Virus record (IMG/VR): IMGVR_UViG_3300035701_002936
Location: 1-31,720 of that record
DNA: 31,720 nt
Source of the DNA: a virus
Strand: one strand, 5' to 3'
Shown: piece after piece, positions 20,905 through 30,114 of the stretch
How positions within the stretch are numbered: the first letter of the stretch is position 1
Layout: every line of letters starts with the position of its first letter
The notes under the pieces: generated by a model
Told to the model about the DNA's origin: nothing
The model's database searches: none
What the model saw: the letters and a program-made list of their open reading frames with translations, nothing else
Position numbers and translations under genes: made by a program

Positions 20905-22668
20905 TTACGCCGAAACCAATTCGCCCTCGAACTCCAAGCTCGCCGAGAAGCTGTCCCGACTGTCTTGAACTACCGGCTCGGTCGGCGCGGTGACGACGCC
21001 CTTCCAGGCCCGCCCTTCCCAGTCCAGCAGCCCGATCTCCTCGCCCAGGTGCGTTTCCAAGAAGGCGAGCAACTGCTGGGCTTGGACGCTACGGAGGCCC
21101 GAGAAACTGAGCACCAGGGTTTCGACCTTCGGCCAGATCGGATCGGCGAAGACGATCAGCGTGCCGTCGCGTGTCTCCCGCAGGATGCGGTTGAAGCTGA
21201 GCCGGTCTTTGTTGCAGAGGTTTGGCGCTCGCAGCGTCACCGAATCGGTCACGACGCCTTCGGCCGGGTAGAACAACTGGAAGGGCAGTGCGACGTGCTC
21301 CGGCGGCCCGATGGTCACGGCCGGAGGGGTTGGCGACCCAGCGGCCCCTTCGCCGACGAACGGCTTGTACTGTCCGAGGACGCCGCGGGAGACGATGCTG
21401 TAGGTCGCCGCCTGCGAGAGGCCCAGAGCCGAGACGACCGCACGCGGGACGCTTACCAGAACGGCCGCCTCTTGCGAAAGATTCAACCTGGACCGTACCA
21501 GCTTGCACTTGTCCACGGCGGCAGAATGCCCGAGCGAGAGCCAATCCCTAGCTGTGGCGGTCGGGCTTATGCGGATTTCGCCCAGAAGCTCAAGGACGCT
21601 TTCGGCCGACACGGCGATGGCCGTGGGCTTAACGCGCACGACCGAGGCCGACTGCGCCAGTGGAATCGCCTGGTGAACGGCCGCCGTCAGCGGCCGGGCA
21701 GTGCTGGCCGAATCTTGCAGCCCTTCGTAGACCGGATAGAAGGTGTCGGTCGCCTGGTCGTATGCGTAACCGACGGTCTGAAGCGCCGTCTCGGCCGACA
21801 CGTACCAGGGCCGCGCGGTGTGCTCGGCGTGCGACAGAGCGAGAGCATTGTGGGCCGCCAGGTTGCGAACAACCTTGACCGCGGCCATATCGACCAGCAC
21901 GAGGAAATCAGTGCAACTGCCGTTGCGGCTAGTGACAAGGGTACAGGCAGCCTCGCCCGTTACCGTGAGATCGCTGGCCGCCGACGCATCCAGTAGCCGC
22001 CCGACCTGGACGGCCGACGAGTCGAGAGTGAGTGCGGACTGGGCGGTCGTGCTTACCAGGTTGTTGCGTCCGGCAGTCGCCGCAAGGCTCAAGGCGCTTT
22101 CCGCCGCAAGGGACCGCACGGCTGCCACGCTCGCCACCGAATCTAGGCTAATCGCCGACTCGGCCGCGACAAGGCAGGCGGAGCTGTCGGCGGCCACGTC
22201 CAGGCTCAGGACGCTCTCGGCCGAGATCGACCGAACGGCGGCACAAGTCGCCGTGGCGGCGGGACTAATCACCGATTCGGCCGCCACGCCCCGTGAGATC
22301 GCACAACCGGCCGTCACCCACAGATCGAGGGTACTGATACTACTGGCACTCAGCAGATTGTTGCGGCCGGCTGCCGCCGTGAGGCTAATCGCACTAAGCG
22401 CCGTGCAAGCCCGCACGACGGCTGCAAGGGCTGCCGTCTGGTCAAGCGTCAGGGTCGTCGTGGCAGAGACAATATATATATTGCCAACGCTGCTGTCGCC
22501 TTCCTGGCTGCCCAGGCCGACCCGCATGTTGCCCAACAGCGAATGGCTCGTGCCAAACTGACCGGTAATCGCGCCCGTGAGTGGGCGCAAGGCGTCGGCC
22601 CCGGCGTAGGCCAGTTGCACGTTCCCGAGCCGGGAGTCCGCGGTGCCGAGTTTGCTGGTTGCTGCCAT
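20905..22668 (-). CDS. Repeat-containing fibre/shaft-like virion protein, 587 aa
   Basis: Residues 69-248 (nucleotides 22464-21925) are about nine tandem copies of a 20-residue unit with the pattern A-E-S-x-L-S-L-x-x-x-A and two further hydrophobic positions. Examples are AAESAISLDSVASVAAVRSL (168-187) and AAESALSLAATAGRNNLVST (188-207). Degenerate copies continue to about 430. Such periodic Ala/Ser/Leu sequence suggests a solenoid or trimeric fibre shaft. The last 140 residues form a different domain (LRAPNLCNKDRLSFNRILRE ... VVQDSRDSFSASLEFEGE) of a type found on phage tail tips. The ATG at 22668 follows the fibre paralog stop by 3 bp. Confidence 0.78.
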   Translation of the reverse strand: MAATSKLGTADSRLGNVQLAYAGADALRPLTGAITGQFGTSHSLLGNMRVGLGSQEGDSSVGNIYIVSATTTLTLDQTAALAAVVRACTALSAISLTAAAGRNNLLSASSISTLDLWVTAGCAISRGVAAESVISPAATATCAAVRSISAESVLSLDVAADSSACLVAAESAISLDSVASVAAVRSLAAESALSLAATAGRNNLVSTTAQSALTLDSSAVQVGRLLDASAASDLTVTGEAACTLVTSRNGSCTDFLVLVDMAAVKVVRNLAAHNALALSHAEHTARPWYVSAETALQTVGYAYDQATDTFYPVYEGLQDSASTARPLTAAVHQAIPLAQSASVVRVKPTAIAVSAESVLELLGEIRISPTATARDWLSLGHSAAVDKCKLVRSRLNLSQEAAVLVSVPRAVVSALGLSQAATYSIVSRGVLGQYKPFVGEGAAGSPTPPAVTIGPPEHVALPFQLFYPAEGVVTDSVTLRAPNLCNKDRLSFNRILRETRDGTLIVFADPIWPKVETLVLSFSGLRSVQAQQLLAFLETHLGEEIGLLDWEGRAWKGVVTAPTEPVVQDSRDSFSASLEFEGELVSA

Positions 22669-22671
22669 CGT

Positions 22672-23649
22672 TTAGCCTTCTTCCCAACTCACCAGCGACA
22701 AGGAGCACTTCTGGTTGTTGTTCACCGGATCAATGAAGATGCCAAACTGGTTCGGCCAGTTCGACGAGTCGTTGGTCGTTTCCAGCAAGAGGAAGTTCAC
22801 CCCATCCGACGAGTGAGAAATGCGGATGTTTCCGTCCACCTGCTCGCAGCGGAACCAAACCACGCGCTGCGGGAAACAAACGCCCGAGCTAAAGGCCGCG
22901 CCCGTGCGGGTGGCCGTGGCCGAGGTGTACCGCTGGTTACGAATTTGCCAGGACGAGCTGGAGGCCATGATGCCGATGCACTGCATCTTGCCGTCGTTGG
23001 TGCCGCCGCTTTGGCGGATGCAAAAGCCCATGAAGGGATTGCCGTTGGTGATGATCCCGTTCCACAGAAACCCCATCGTGACCTTAATCGGCGTGGCCAC
23101 GTTGCGCACGAGGATGCGAAGCTGCGGATTGGTGGCGTCGAGGTCTGGGTCTTCCAGCACCAGCGTGCTGCCGTTAAAGGTCGCCGTGGCATTGCCCTGG
23201 TTCACCCACGTCCAGCCGGTCGTGGGCGGTGCTTTGAGCCGCCGATAAGGACCATACTTGTGCCAATTGGCCCCGTCATCATATTCCAGGAACATGCCAT
23301 CGGTGGGCAGAAAGAGCCGTCCCGCCACACCGGCGGCCGGCTTAGTGGCGTAAGCGTCCGAGATAAAGCGGTTGGCTACCCGCGCTTCCAAGCCACCTTT
23401 GGTGAGCAGGTGGACGACAGCCGCACCGCTGGCATGGGTGGCCGCCACCGTTCCTTCCGCCCCGCGCACGACTGTGAACGTGGTGCCAGCCACACCGGTG
23501 ACGATGAGGATTTCGCTGTCGATCTTGATGCGGAAGTTGCCACTTACCGGGAAGCCCAAGGCACTGGCGACCGAAACGCTCGTCGCCGCAGTCGTGGTGA
23601 TGGCGGCCGAGAGGGTCGTGGCGGCGCTGTTGGCGAATAGTTCAGTCAT
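22672..23649 (-). CDS. Tail fibre/receptor-binding-like protein, paralog 3 of 3, 325 aa
   Basis: It shares the N-terminal domain of the next two genes: MTELFANSAATTLSAAITTT, GFPVSGNFRIKIDSEILIVT and FTVVRGAEGTVAATHASGAA. It also shares the junction AAGVAGRLFLPTDGMFLEYD. The C-terminal 200 residues are beta-rich and lectin-like in style (concanavalin-type sandwich), with RLLVRNVATPIKVTMGFLWN-like strands. I set the start at 23649 by alignment with the paralogs. It overlaps the upstream stop as TGATG. An ATG five codons earlier is less likely. It probably displays a variable binding domain on the tail tip. Confidence 0.78.
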   Translation of the reverse strand: MTELFANSAATTLSAAITTTAATSVSVASALGFPVSGNFRIKIDSEILIVTGVAGTTFTVVRGAEGTVAATHASGAAVVHLLTKGGLEARVANRFISDAYATKPAAGVAGRLFLPTDGMFLEYDDGANWHKYGPYRRLKAPPTTGWTWVNQGNATATFNGSTLVLEDPDLDATNPQLRILVRNVATPIKVTMGFLWNGIITNGNPFMGFCIRQSGGTNDGKMQCIGIMASSSSWQIRNQRYTSATATRTGAAFSSGVCFPQRVVWFRCEQVDGNIRISHSSDGVNFLLLETTNDSSNWPNQFGIFIDPVNNNQKCSLSLVSWEEG

Positions 23650-24641
23650 CAATACTGTTTCCAATGGATGAAGGTGCAGCCGCCGTTCCAGTAGTACGGA
23701 TAGCCGAACAGGCTATTGACACAGATGCCGATCTGGTCGGGCGTGAGATAATCGGCGCGGCTGTTCTGGACCATCTGCGCCCAGTTGTAGCCGTCCGCCG
23801 AGATCGAGACGGTGCGGTAGTTCACCCCGTCGTCCGCGTATTTGATCCAGATCGGCTGCGAGGAAAGCTGGTAGCTTGAACCGGAGTTGGGCCAGTTGGC
23901 CACCGCGCCGCTGCGGGCCGAGTAGCTGCTGTAGTTGCTGCCGTTGATCTGGAAGTCGCTGTTGGACACACCGTAGACTTGCATTTTGCCGCCCACCGAG
24001 TCCCGGATGCACAGCCCCGCCCCCACCCCGGAGCCGTAGGTGTAAATGCAAGAGACGGGCAGGAAGGCCATCTCCACGGTAAACGGCGGCGTAGGATACG
24101 TCTTGACCCGCGCCCGCAGGTTCTCGGAGTTTCCAGTGATCGCTTCCAGGTAGATCGCGCCTTTGTTGTCTACCGACGTGGACGTGCCCTGGTTGACCCA
24201 GGTGGGAAAATCGGAAAGCTGCGGAGGGGTCAGCGGCCAGATCGGGCCGAACTTATCCCAGGTGGAACCGTTGTCGCGCTCGATGAACACGCCATCGGTG
24301 GGCAGAAAGAGCCGTCCCGGAACCCCGGCGGCAGGCCGGTTGGCGAAGCTGTCATAGATGCTCAGATCGCCCGTCTCGCGGGCATCTAGCGCGCCTGGCG
24401 TCAGCACATGGTAAACGGGGGTCGCATCGGCGTGGGCCGTCGCCGTGGTGCCTTCCATGTGGCGCGTCACGGTCAGGGTGGTGCCGCTGACGGCCGTCAC
24501 CAGCATGAGTTCGTTTTCCACGAGGGTGCGGAAGTTGCCGCTCGTAAACCCCATCGCGCTGGCGACGTTGATCGAAGTCTGCGAGTCGTCAATCGCGCCG
24601 CTCAGGGTCGTGCTGGCGAGATTCTTAAACAGTTCAGCCAT
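23649..24641 (-). CDS. Tail fibre/receptor-binding-like protein, paralog 2 of 3, 330 aa
   Basis: The N-terminus MAELFKNLASTTLSGAIDDS and the GFTSGNFRTLVENELMLVTA, TLTVTRHMEGTTATAHADAT segments align with the other two paralogs. The same linker (AAGVPGRLFLPTDGVFIERD) leads to WVNQGTSTSV and a diverged beta-rich C-terminal domain with YGSGVGAGLCIRDSVGGKMQ. The ATG at 24641 overlaps the upstream stop by one base (TGATG). The likely role is host-surface recognition at the tail tip, by position and architecture. Confidence 0.78.
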   Translation of the reverse strand: MAELFKNLASTTLSGAIDDSQTSINVASAMGFTSGNFRTLVENELMLVTAVSGTTLTVTRHMEGTTATAHADATPVYHVLTPGALDARETGDLSIYDSFANRPAAGVPGRLFLPTDGVFIERDNGSTWDKFGPIWPLTPPQLSDFPTWVNQGTSTSVDNKGAIYLEAITGNSENLRARVKTYPTPPFTVEMAFLPVSCIYTYGSGVGAGLCIRDSVGGKMQVYGVSNSDFQINGSNYSSYSARSGAVANWPNSGSSYQLSSQPIWIKYADDGVNYRTVSISADGYNWAQMVQNSRADYLTPDQIGICVNSLFGYPYYWNGGCTFIHWKQY

Positions 24642-25624
24642 CAGCTTTCGCTCCAGTGCAGGAAGGTCACGATCCGCGGCACGGCAGTGGTGAGGTAGCT
24701 ATTGGCGAAGACCCCGACCTGATCGGCCGTCAGGAAGGTGGTGCGGTCTTCGGTGGCCCTGGCAAGCTGCCAGTTCAGCCCATCGCCGGACACCTCGACG
24801 CTGCGGACGCCGCCGACGCCGGTGTCGCCGAAACGAATCCACCAGGGCCAGTTCCAGGCGATATTGGTGCGCGTGTCGTAACTGCTGTAGCTCGTGGCGT
24901 TCGTCCAACGGGTCTGATAGAACCAGCCCGGATAGGACTGGGTGCCAGGCCCCAGCACGATGATCTTGCCGGAACTGCTCTCGCGCCAGCAGACGCCGTA
25001 CTGCGCCGTGTTGGACTGCGAATGATACGGGGGACTCTGTGCGATGAAGGCCACAGTGATCTTGTAGGGAGGCGTCGGTGCGGCCTTCAGCAGCAACCGC
25101 AGGCTGTCCCCGGAGGCCACGGCTTGCGGCGAAAGGATCATCATGCTCTTGCTGGCCGCCACGGTCGACGTCCCCTGGTTGATCCATCCGATGCTGAAAT
25201 CGGTGCTCACCGGCGGCTTCATGTACTGCAAAGGGAACAAGTCCCACGCCAGGCCGTTGTCCTGGCCGCCGAAGCCGGCAGTGGGCAGATAGAGGCGTCC
25301 CGGCTGACCGGCAGCGTCCCAAGTTGTGCCGCCGGTGTTCACCTGATCGTTCTCCCGCGCAGCCAGCGCACCGGCAGTAAGGATGTGAAAGACCGCTTTG
25401 TTGGTGCTGTGGCTGGCCGCCGTGGTTCCCTCTTGTCCCCGTGTGACGGTAAAGACCGGGCCTTGCACATTAGTGACCAGCATGATCTCGTTTTCCACCA
25501 GGATGCGGAAGTTGCCCGTAATGGGGAACCCCACAGCCGACTTGACCGTGAGGCTCGTGGCGCTGTTGTCGATGTCCGCATCCAGCGAAGAGAGTCCGCC
25601 GTTGGCAAATCGTTCGTAGGCCAT
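24641..25624 (-). CDS. Tail fibre/receptor-binding-like protein, paralog 1 of 3, 327 aa
   Basis: This is the first of three tandem relatives. The N-terminus MAYERFANGGLSSLDADIDN then GFPITGNFRILVENEIMLVT and FTVTRGQEGTTAASHSTNKA form the shared domain. The linker (GQPGRLYLPTAGFGGQDNG) and WINQGTSTVA precede a diverged lectin-like C-terminus ending VTFLHWSES. The ATG at 25624 has GAGGA five bases upstream. The in-frame GTG at 25636 is less likely. The 94 bp before it contains two CTTCGCT direct repeats but no clear terminator, so all three probably share the late transcript. Confidence 0.78.
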   Translation of the reverse strand: MAYERFANGGLSSLDADIDNSATSLTVKSAVGFPITGNFRILVENEIMLVTNVQGPVFTVTRGQEGTTAASHSTNKAVFHILTAGALAARENDQVNTGGTTWDAAGQPGRLYLPTAGFGGQDNGLAWDLFPLQYMKPPVSTDFSIGWINQGTSTVAASKSMMILSPQAVASGDSLRLLLKAAPTPPYKITVAFIAQSPPYHSQSNTAQYGVCWRESSSGKIIVLGPGTQSYPGWFYQTRWTNATSYSSYDTRTNIAWNWPWWIRFGDTGVGGVRSVEVSGDGLNWQLARATEDRTTFLTADQVGVFANSYLTTAVPRIVTFLHWSES

Positions 25625-25718
25625 CGTGATCCTCACAAAAGCGAACCGTAGCGAAGAAAGGCCGAGCGAAGCTTCTTATGGAAAACCCCGCCCGACCTGT
25701 GGCGAGGGATTCCGGGCG

Positions 25719-26324
25719 TTACGCGCTCACGGTGTACGTCACCTTCAACTGGTCTTCCGCGTTGACGGCCACGTCGCCGGTGCCAAACAGCGCGGTGGCC
25801 CAGAGGATGGCCCCGGCCGCCGCATTGTCGCCTTTGGTCTGGGCACCGGCCGCCCCGCCCACTAGAAACAGGCCCTTGACCGTCCCGCTGCCGGTGATGT
25901 CGCACACGACCGGACTAGAGTTGGTGATGGCCTGGCCCGAGGCCGCACCCTCGGTCCACTCGGGGCGGGTGCTGCTGCTGCCGCCGTTGCCGGCGTCGTG
26001 GTAGTCGGTGAACTCGGCCCAGCCGTTGCTGCCGCCGATCTGGGCGTAAACATCGGTGGCGGCCAGCGCGCTATAGCCACTGTTGGAGATGAGCCCCAGC
26101 CACCAGGTCGTGATGGCCGAGACGCCGTGGAACATCACGTCCAGCAGCTTGTTCTTCCCCTGGTTGGTAATCCCGTTGGGGAATTCGTAGTGGCCGATCT
26201 TCACGCCCTTGCGGAAGTGCTCGACCACAAACCGGCCGCGGGGTTGGAGTTGGTCTTCGGCCTTGCGGGCGCGGACCAGACTGCAACCCGCGCTGTGGCT
26301 GACGTTCATCTGACTGATGCTCAT
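25719..26324 (-). CDS. Phage structural protein after tape measure, 201 aa
   Basis: The sequence carries VVEHFRKGVKIGHYEFPNGI followed by TNQGKNKLLDVMFHG and TTWWLGLISNSGYSALAATD, a pattern I associate with virion proteins encoded near tail-fibre genes of siphoviruses. The C-terminal half is Gly/Ala/Ser-rich and beta-structured (AGNGGSSSTRPEWTEGAASG). There is no signal or enzyme motif. The ATG at 26324 has GAGGA six bases upstream, 26 bp after the tape-measure stop. It may join the fibres to the tail tip. Confidence 0.7.
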   Translation of the reverse strand: MSISQMNVSHSAGCSLVRARKAEDQLQPRGRFVVEHFRKGVKIGHYEFPNGITNQGKNKLLDVMFHGVSAITTWWLGLISNSGYSALAATDVYAQIGGSNGWAEFTDYHDAGNGGSSSTRPEWTEGAASGQAITNSSPVVCDITGSGTVKGLFLVGGAAGAQTKGDNAAAGAILWATALFGTGDVAVNAEDQLKVTYTVSA

Positions 26325-26349
26325 GGGTGTTCCTCACGTTGAAAAGGGA

Positions 26350-29300
26350 TTACAGGGTTGCCGTGCCACGCCGCAACTCGCGTCGCAATTCGGCGGCGAT
26401 GGAACGAGCCGTCTGGCGGCTGGTTCCGCCGCCGTTCACCGTCACGTTGATGTCACCGATGTTGGTGACGCTGCCGCCTTCGCTGCGGTAGACCGGCTGC
26501 ACGCCGGCATTGATGGCGGTCAATTGCGCGGCAAAGCGCCGCGCCGAGGCGGCGTTGATGACCACCTCGCCCGGCGAGAGCATCGCCGGAATTACGTCCG
26601 TGCCCTGCGGCCTGCCGCCGAGGGCCAGAAGGTTCCATGCCTTGCCTCCGTGCGCCGCGGTCATTTCCCACGCCGGGGCCTGGACCGACTGGGAAGCCAT
26701 TGCCGCGCTCCACATGGCGTCGGCAATGTCCTGGGTCTGGCGGACCAGGTTGCTCATGTCGATCTGCGAGACTTGGCCCAATGCCCTGCCTGCGGCCTCA
26801 GCCCCATCCCTGGTTTCGCCTACGCTCTCCTTTGCCTTGCGGGCCGCTTCCTCAGCCGCCTTCAAGGCGTTCTCGATAGCCGGTCTGTTTTGCTCGGCCT
26901 CTGCCGCGCTTGGCTCCATCGCCTTCAAGCCCGCCTCGATCTTCTGGACCCGCTGCGCCGCGTCCACTGCCAAGTTGGCCTTCTTCATAAACTCCTCGAA
27001 GCCGGCCTTGCTTGCGGCACTGGGCCGGACGGCTTCAAGGTACTGGTCGTAAGCCACCTTGAGCTTGTCCAAGTCCTCCGTGGAAGGCTGCGCACCAGGG
27101 GTATTGAACTTGTCGATGGCCCCTTCCAACGCGATCAGTGCGTCCCGGATCGGTTGGAACCTGCCGGGGAACAAGCTGTTCTTGTTGGCGATGATCGCAG
27201 CCAAACCGCCGAAGCGATCCAAGTCCTTGATCCAGCCGACGTTGGCCCAGCGGTCCAGCGCGCTTTTGATCTCGCCTTGGCCTAGTTCAAGGGCCGTGTT
27301 GGCTGACTTCAAGGCGTCCTTGGTGGCGTTGTAGCTGTCGATGATCTTGGTGGCGCGCTGCAATTCTTGGGAGAAGTGCGCGATTGTCTCCTCGGCAGTC
27401 ATCCCTTTCGTGGCTTCCCACATCTGTTGACTGCCGCCGATCCTCCCCACGTCGATCATCACGCGGACAGGGCCGACACCTCGCTCAATATCCTCGCGGA
27501 ACTTGGCGAAGGTCTCCGGCGCAGAATAAAGCTGCTTGACCTCCGCCTGCGAAACACCGCCCTCCAAGGCCAGAGTGACGCGGCGCTGTAATTGGTCGAA
27601 GGCTAGAAGGTCGGCCACTTCGACCTTTTTGCCGCCCAGCCACAAGTCCTTGAACTGGGCGATGTTCTCGTCGAGCCGAGCCTGTTGCTCGGCCAACGCC
27701 TGCGGCGATTTTGCCCCGTGCTTGTCGAAGGCTTGCAGATCGGCGAGGATGTCCTTCATTAGGGCCTTCATCTCGTCGAGCCGCTTCTGCTCCTTGGCGG
27801 CCTCGTCGGCAAGCGATTGGGCGCGGGCGGCCTGCATCTCCTCTAGCTTCTTCTCGGCGTTGATCCGTGCTTCGAGGTTGGTGCGGATGCTGCGGTGCGC
27901 CTGCTCTTGCAGCCAAGTATCGCCTACTTCCTTGGCAAGCGTCGTTCCCTCGTCCAGGAAGCTCTTGGCCCGTTGCTGGATGGCTGCGGCGCGGCGCACG
28001 TCGTCCTCGGTCTGCGCCTTGGCGATCATCCGGTTCGCCTCGGCCTCCAACCCCCAACTCCGCTCAAGCAGGAGCCTTGCCTTCTGGCTCCCCTCGAACT
28101 TCACGTCCTCGTCCATCCACTTGCGGAACATCAGGTCGGAATACTCCGATTCCAAGCTGACGCGCCGGTTCTGCGACTCCTGCACGATCCGCAGGGCGGC
28201 ATTGGCGGCATTGCGGTACGCGGCGACGACCCGCTCTTGCGACGTGACCATCGACTGCATGACCTGCCGGTCGCTCTCGATGATCTCCTTGTTCTTGTCC
28301 TTGAGGTCGTCCAGGGCCTTGAAGTATTCCCGCCGAATCTTCGAGGCGCGGTCCTCCCAATTGCGGTTTTCTTCCGCCCGCTTCTTCTCTTCCGTCTCGC
28401 GCAGCGCCCGCAGTTCCTCTTCCTTGTTCTTGATGTACTCCAACGTAGCCTGGCGCTGTTCGTTGGAAAGCTGGCGAGTCTCGTTGATCGACTTCGCCGT
28501 AAAGTAGCTCATGCCGCCGAAGAGCGCGGAAATCGCCGCCGTGGCCCCCAGGGCGATCCATCCGATTGGACCGAGAGAGACCTGCGCCGCCATCGCCGCT
28601 ACGCCCAAGACACCCAAGGCAGCGGCAGCCGGGATCGCGGCAACAGCAATCGCCTGGATAGCGGCCGAGAGATTGTTGGCCCCGCCCACCATCTGCATCG
28701 TCTGCGCCAGTACATGGGTGAGGATACCGCCGAAGTCCTGGGTCAGGTTGATCTTGAGCGCATTGATCTGCGTGGTCAGCTTCTCGGCGTCCGTGGACTT
28801 GAACTGCTCGTAGACCTTGCTGAGCGCCTCGGGCGTCGATGCCTGCATCGCCTGCATGGCCTCTTCGACCTGCTTGGCCCCGCTCCCGGTCAACCGCAGC
28901 TCGGCCGTCAAGGCGCGGACATTGCGGAAGGACTTGGCAATCTGCGAAGCCATGTGGTCCGAGGCACCCGCGACCGCTTCCAGGGCACCTTGGAACCCCT
29001 TGGCCTGGACCAATTGCTCCGCCGAGGTGAAGCCCAATTCCCGGACGACCTTCTTCATGTCTTCCGAAGGTTTCAAGAAGGCGGTCATCGCCCCGCGCAG
29101 GGCCGTCACCGACTTGTGGGCGTCCATGCCGCCGATGGTCATGGCGACCATTGCGGAGTTGACTTCATCCAGGCTCACGCCCAACTCGGAGGCAATGGGC
29201 ATGACCTGGCCCATTGTGTCGGCCAGTTCCTTGCCGCGCACCCGGCCCAAGCGGATCGTGGTAAAGAACTTCGCTGCTACCGCATCGGCCTGTTCGCTCG

Positions 29301-30111
29301 TCATGCCGTAGGCGTTCAGCGTGCCGGTAATCAACAGGATGGCATCTTGGAAGTCCATCACGCCGACCTTCGCCAGCTTCATCGCGCCCTGCATGACGTT
29401 GGCGCGTTCCGACATCCCCGTAAACTGGTTGGAGATTGTCTGGTACAACCCCTCGGTGGCCTGCGCCAGGGGGACGTTGAACTGCCGCGCGAAATCCGCC
29501 GCCTCGCTGGTAAGCTGCCCGAAGCTGCCTCCGAGCTGCGGCGCAATGGTCTGGACTTCGGCGATCCGCCGCTGGAACTCGATGGATTCCGTGACCGCAT
29601 CGCTCAGGGCATTGCGAATCTGGCTCAAGGCACGGACAATGGCCTGCGTCATCACGATGCGGCCGAGCGTCTGCCAACTCACGACCCACGACTGGTGAGC
29701 GGCAGTCGCGCTCTGGGTGGCCTTGTCCGCCTTGTCCACGGCGTCGGCAACTTGGTTTGCGCCATTGACTGCCTGGGAGTAGTCGGGTGGAACCCACAGC
29801 TTCGGCATGCCTTGCGCGGAGGTGGCCGGCAGCGAGCCGCTGGGGCCGGCAACCGTCGAAGGGGGTGGGCTGACTGCCTTGGCGTATTCCCGGTTGAGCC
29901 GTCCCATCGCCGAAGCGGCCTTGCTGGCGTTGTCCGCGATGGTCGTGAGCACGTTGACGACGCCACTGGTGTTGGCATTCCAAGCGCCCAGTGCGCCGGC
30001 GAACTGCTGGAACGCCCCTTGGAGCGTTTGCAGCTTGGCGTCAATCCGGTCGATGGCGCTCAGCGCGTTATCGACGTTGAAGCCGAGTTTGCTGAGAACT
30101 TCGTCGGCCAT
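26350..30111 (-). CDS. Tail tape measure protein, 1253 aa
   Basis: It sets tail length and is ejected ahead of DNA during infection. The N-terminal region (about 145-480) matches the tape-measure core style: RIVMTQAIVRALSQIRNALS, FQRRIAEVQTIAPQLGGSFG, SEAADFARQFNVPLAQATEG. A hydrophobic stretch follows (about 483-537: AIAVAAIPAAAALGVLGVAA...) which may insert into the host membrane. A long charged coiled coil comes next (about 545-830), and then the typical C-terminus PQGTDVIPAMLSPGEVVINA with a basic tail. The ATG at 30111 lies 3 bp after the previous stop. At about 0.15 nm per residue the tail would be near 190 nm, a rough inference. Confidence 0.93.
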   Translation of the reverse strand: MADEVLSKLGFNVDNALSAIDRIDAKLQTLQGAFQQFAGALGAWNANTSGVVNVLTTIADNASKAASAMGRLNREYAKAVSPPPSTVAGPSGSLPATSAQGMPKLWVPPDYSQAVNGANQVADAVDKADKATQSATAAHQSWVVSWQTLGRIVMTQAIVRALSQIRNALSDAVTESIEFQRRIAEVQTIAPQLGGSFGQLTSEAADFARQFNVPLAQATEGLYQTISNQFTGMSERANVMQGAMKLAKVGVMDFQDAILLITGTLNAYGMTSEQADAVAAKFFTTIRLGRVRGKELADTMGQVMPIASELGVSLDEVNSAMVAMTIGGMDAHKSVTALRGAMTAFLKPSEDMKKVVRELGFTSAEQLVQAKGFQGALEAVAGASDHMASQIAKSFRNVRALTAELRLTGSGAKQVEEAMQAMQASTPEALSKVYEQFKSTDAEKLTTQINALKINLTQDFGGILTHVLAQTMQMVGGANNLSAAIQAIAVAAIPAAAALGVLGVAAMAAQVSLGPIGWIALGATAAISALFGGMSYFTAKSINETRQLSNEQRQATLEYIKNKEEELRALRETEEKKRAEENRNWEDRASKIRREYFKALDDLKDKNKEIIESDRQVMQSMVTSQERVVAAYRNAANAALRIVQESQNRRVSLESEYSDLMFRKWMDEDVKFEGSQKARLLLERSWGLEAEANRMIAKAQTEDDVRRAAAIQQRAKSFLDEGTTLAKEVGDTWLQEQAHRSIRTNLEARINAEKKLEEMQAARAQSLADEAAKEQKRLDEMKALMKDILADLQAFDKHGAKSPQALAEQQARLDENIAQFKDLWLGGKKVEVADLLAFDQLQRRVTLALEGGVSQAEVKQLYSAPETFAKFREDIERGVGPVRVMIDVGRIGGSQQMWEATKGMTAEETIAHFSQELQRATKIIDSYNATKDALKSANTALELGQGEIKSALDRWANVGWIKDLDRFGGLAAIIANKNSLFPGRFQPIRDALIALEGAIDKFNTPGAQPSTEDLDKLKVAYDQYLEAVRPSAASKAGFEEFMKKANLAVDAAQRVQKIEAGLKAMEPSAAEAEQNRPAIENALKAAEEAARKAKESVGETRDGAEAAGRALGQVSQIDMSNLVRQTQDIADAMWSAAMASQSVQAPAWEMTAAHGGKAWNLLALGGRPQGTDVIPAMLSPGEVVINAASARRFAAQLTAINAGVQPVYRSEGGSVTNIGDINVTVNGGGTSRQTARSIAAELRRELRRGTATL

Positions 30112-30114
30112 TAC

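Noticed and set aside
22470-22483. AT-only perfect palindrome CAATATATATATTG
   Set aside because: It lies inside the repeat-protein gene and simply encodes NIYI. There is no flanking structure or intergenic context.
22672-25624. Diversity-generating retroelement acting on the fibre genes
   Set aside because: No reverse transcriptase gene and no template/variable repeat pair is visible. Divergence is spread over the whole C-terminal domains rather than confined to adenine-derived positions.
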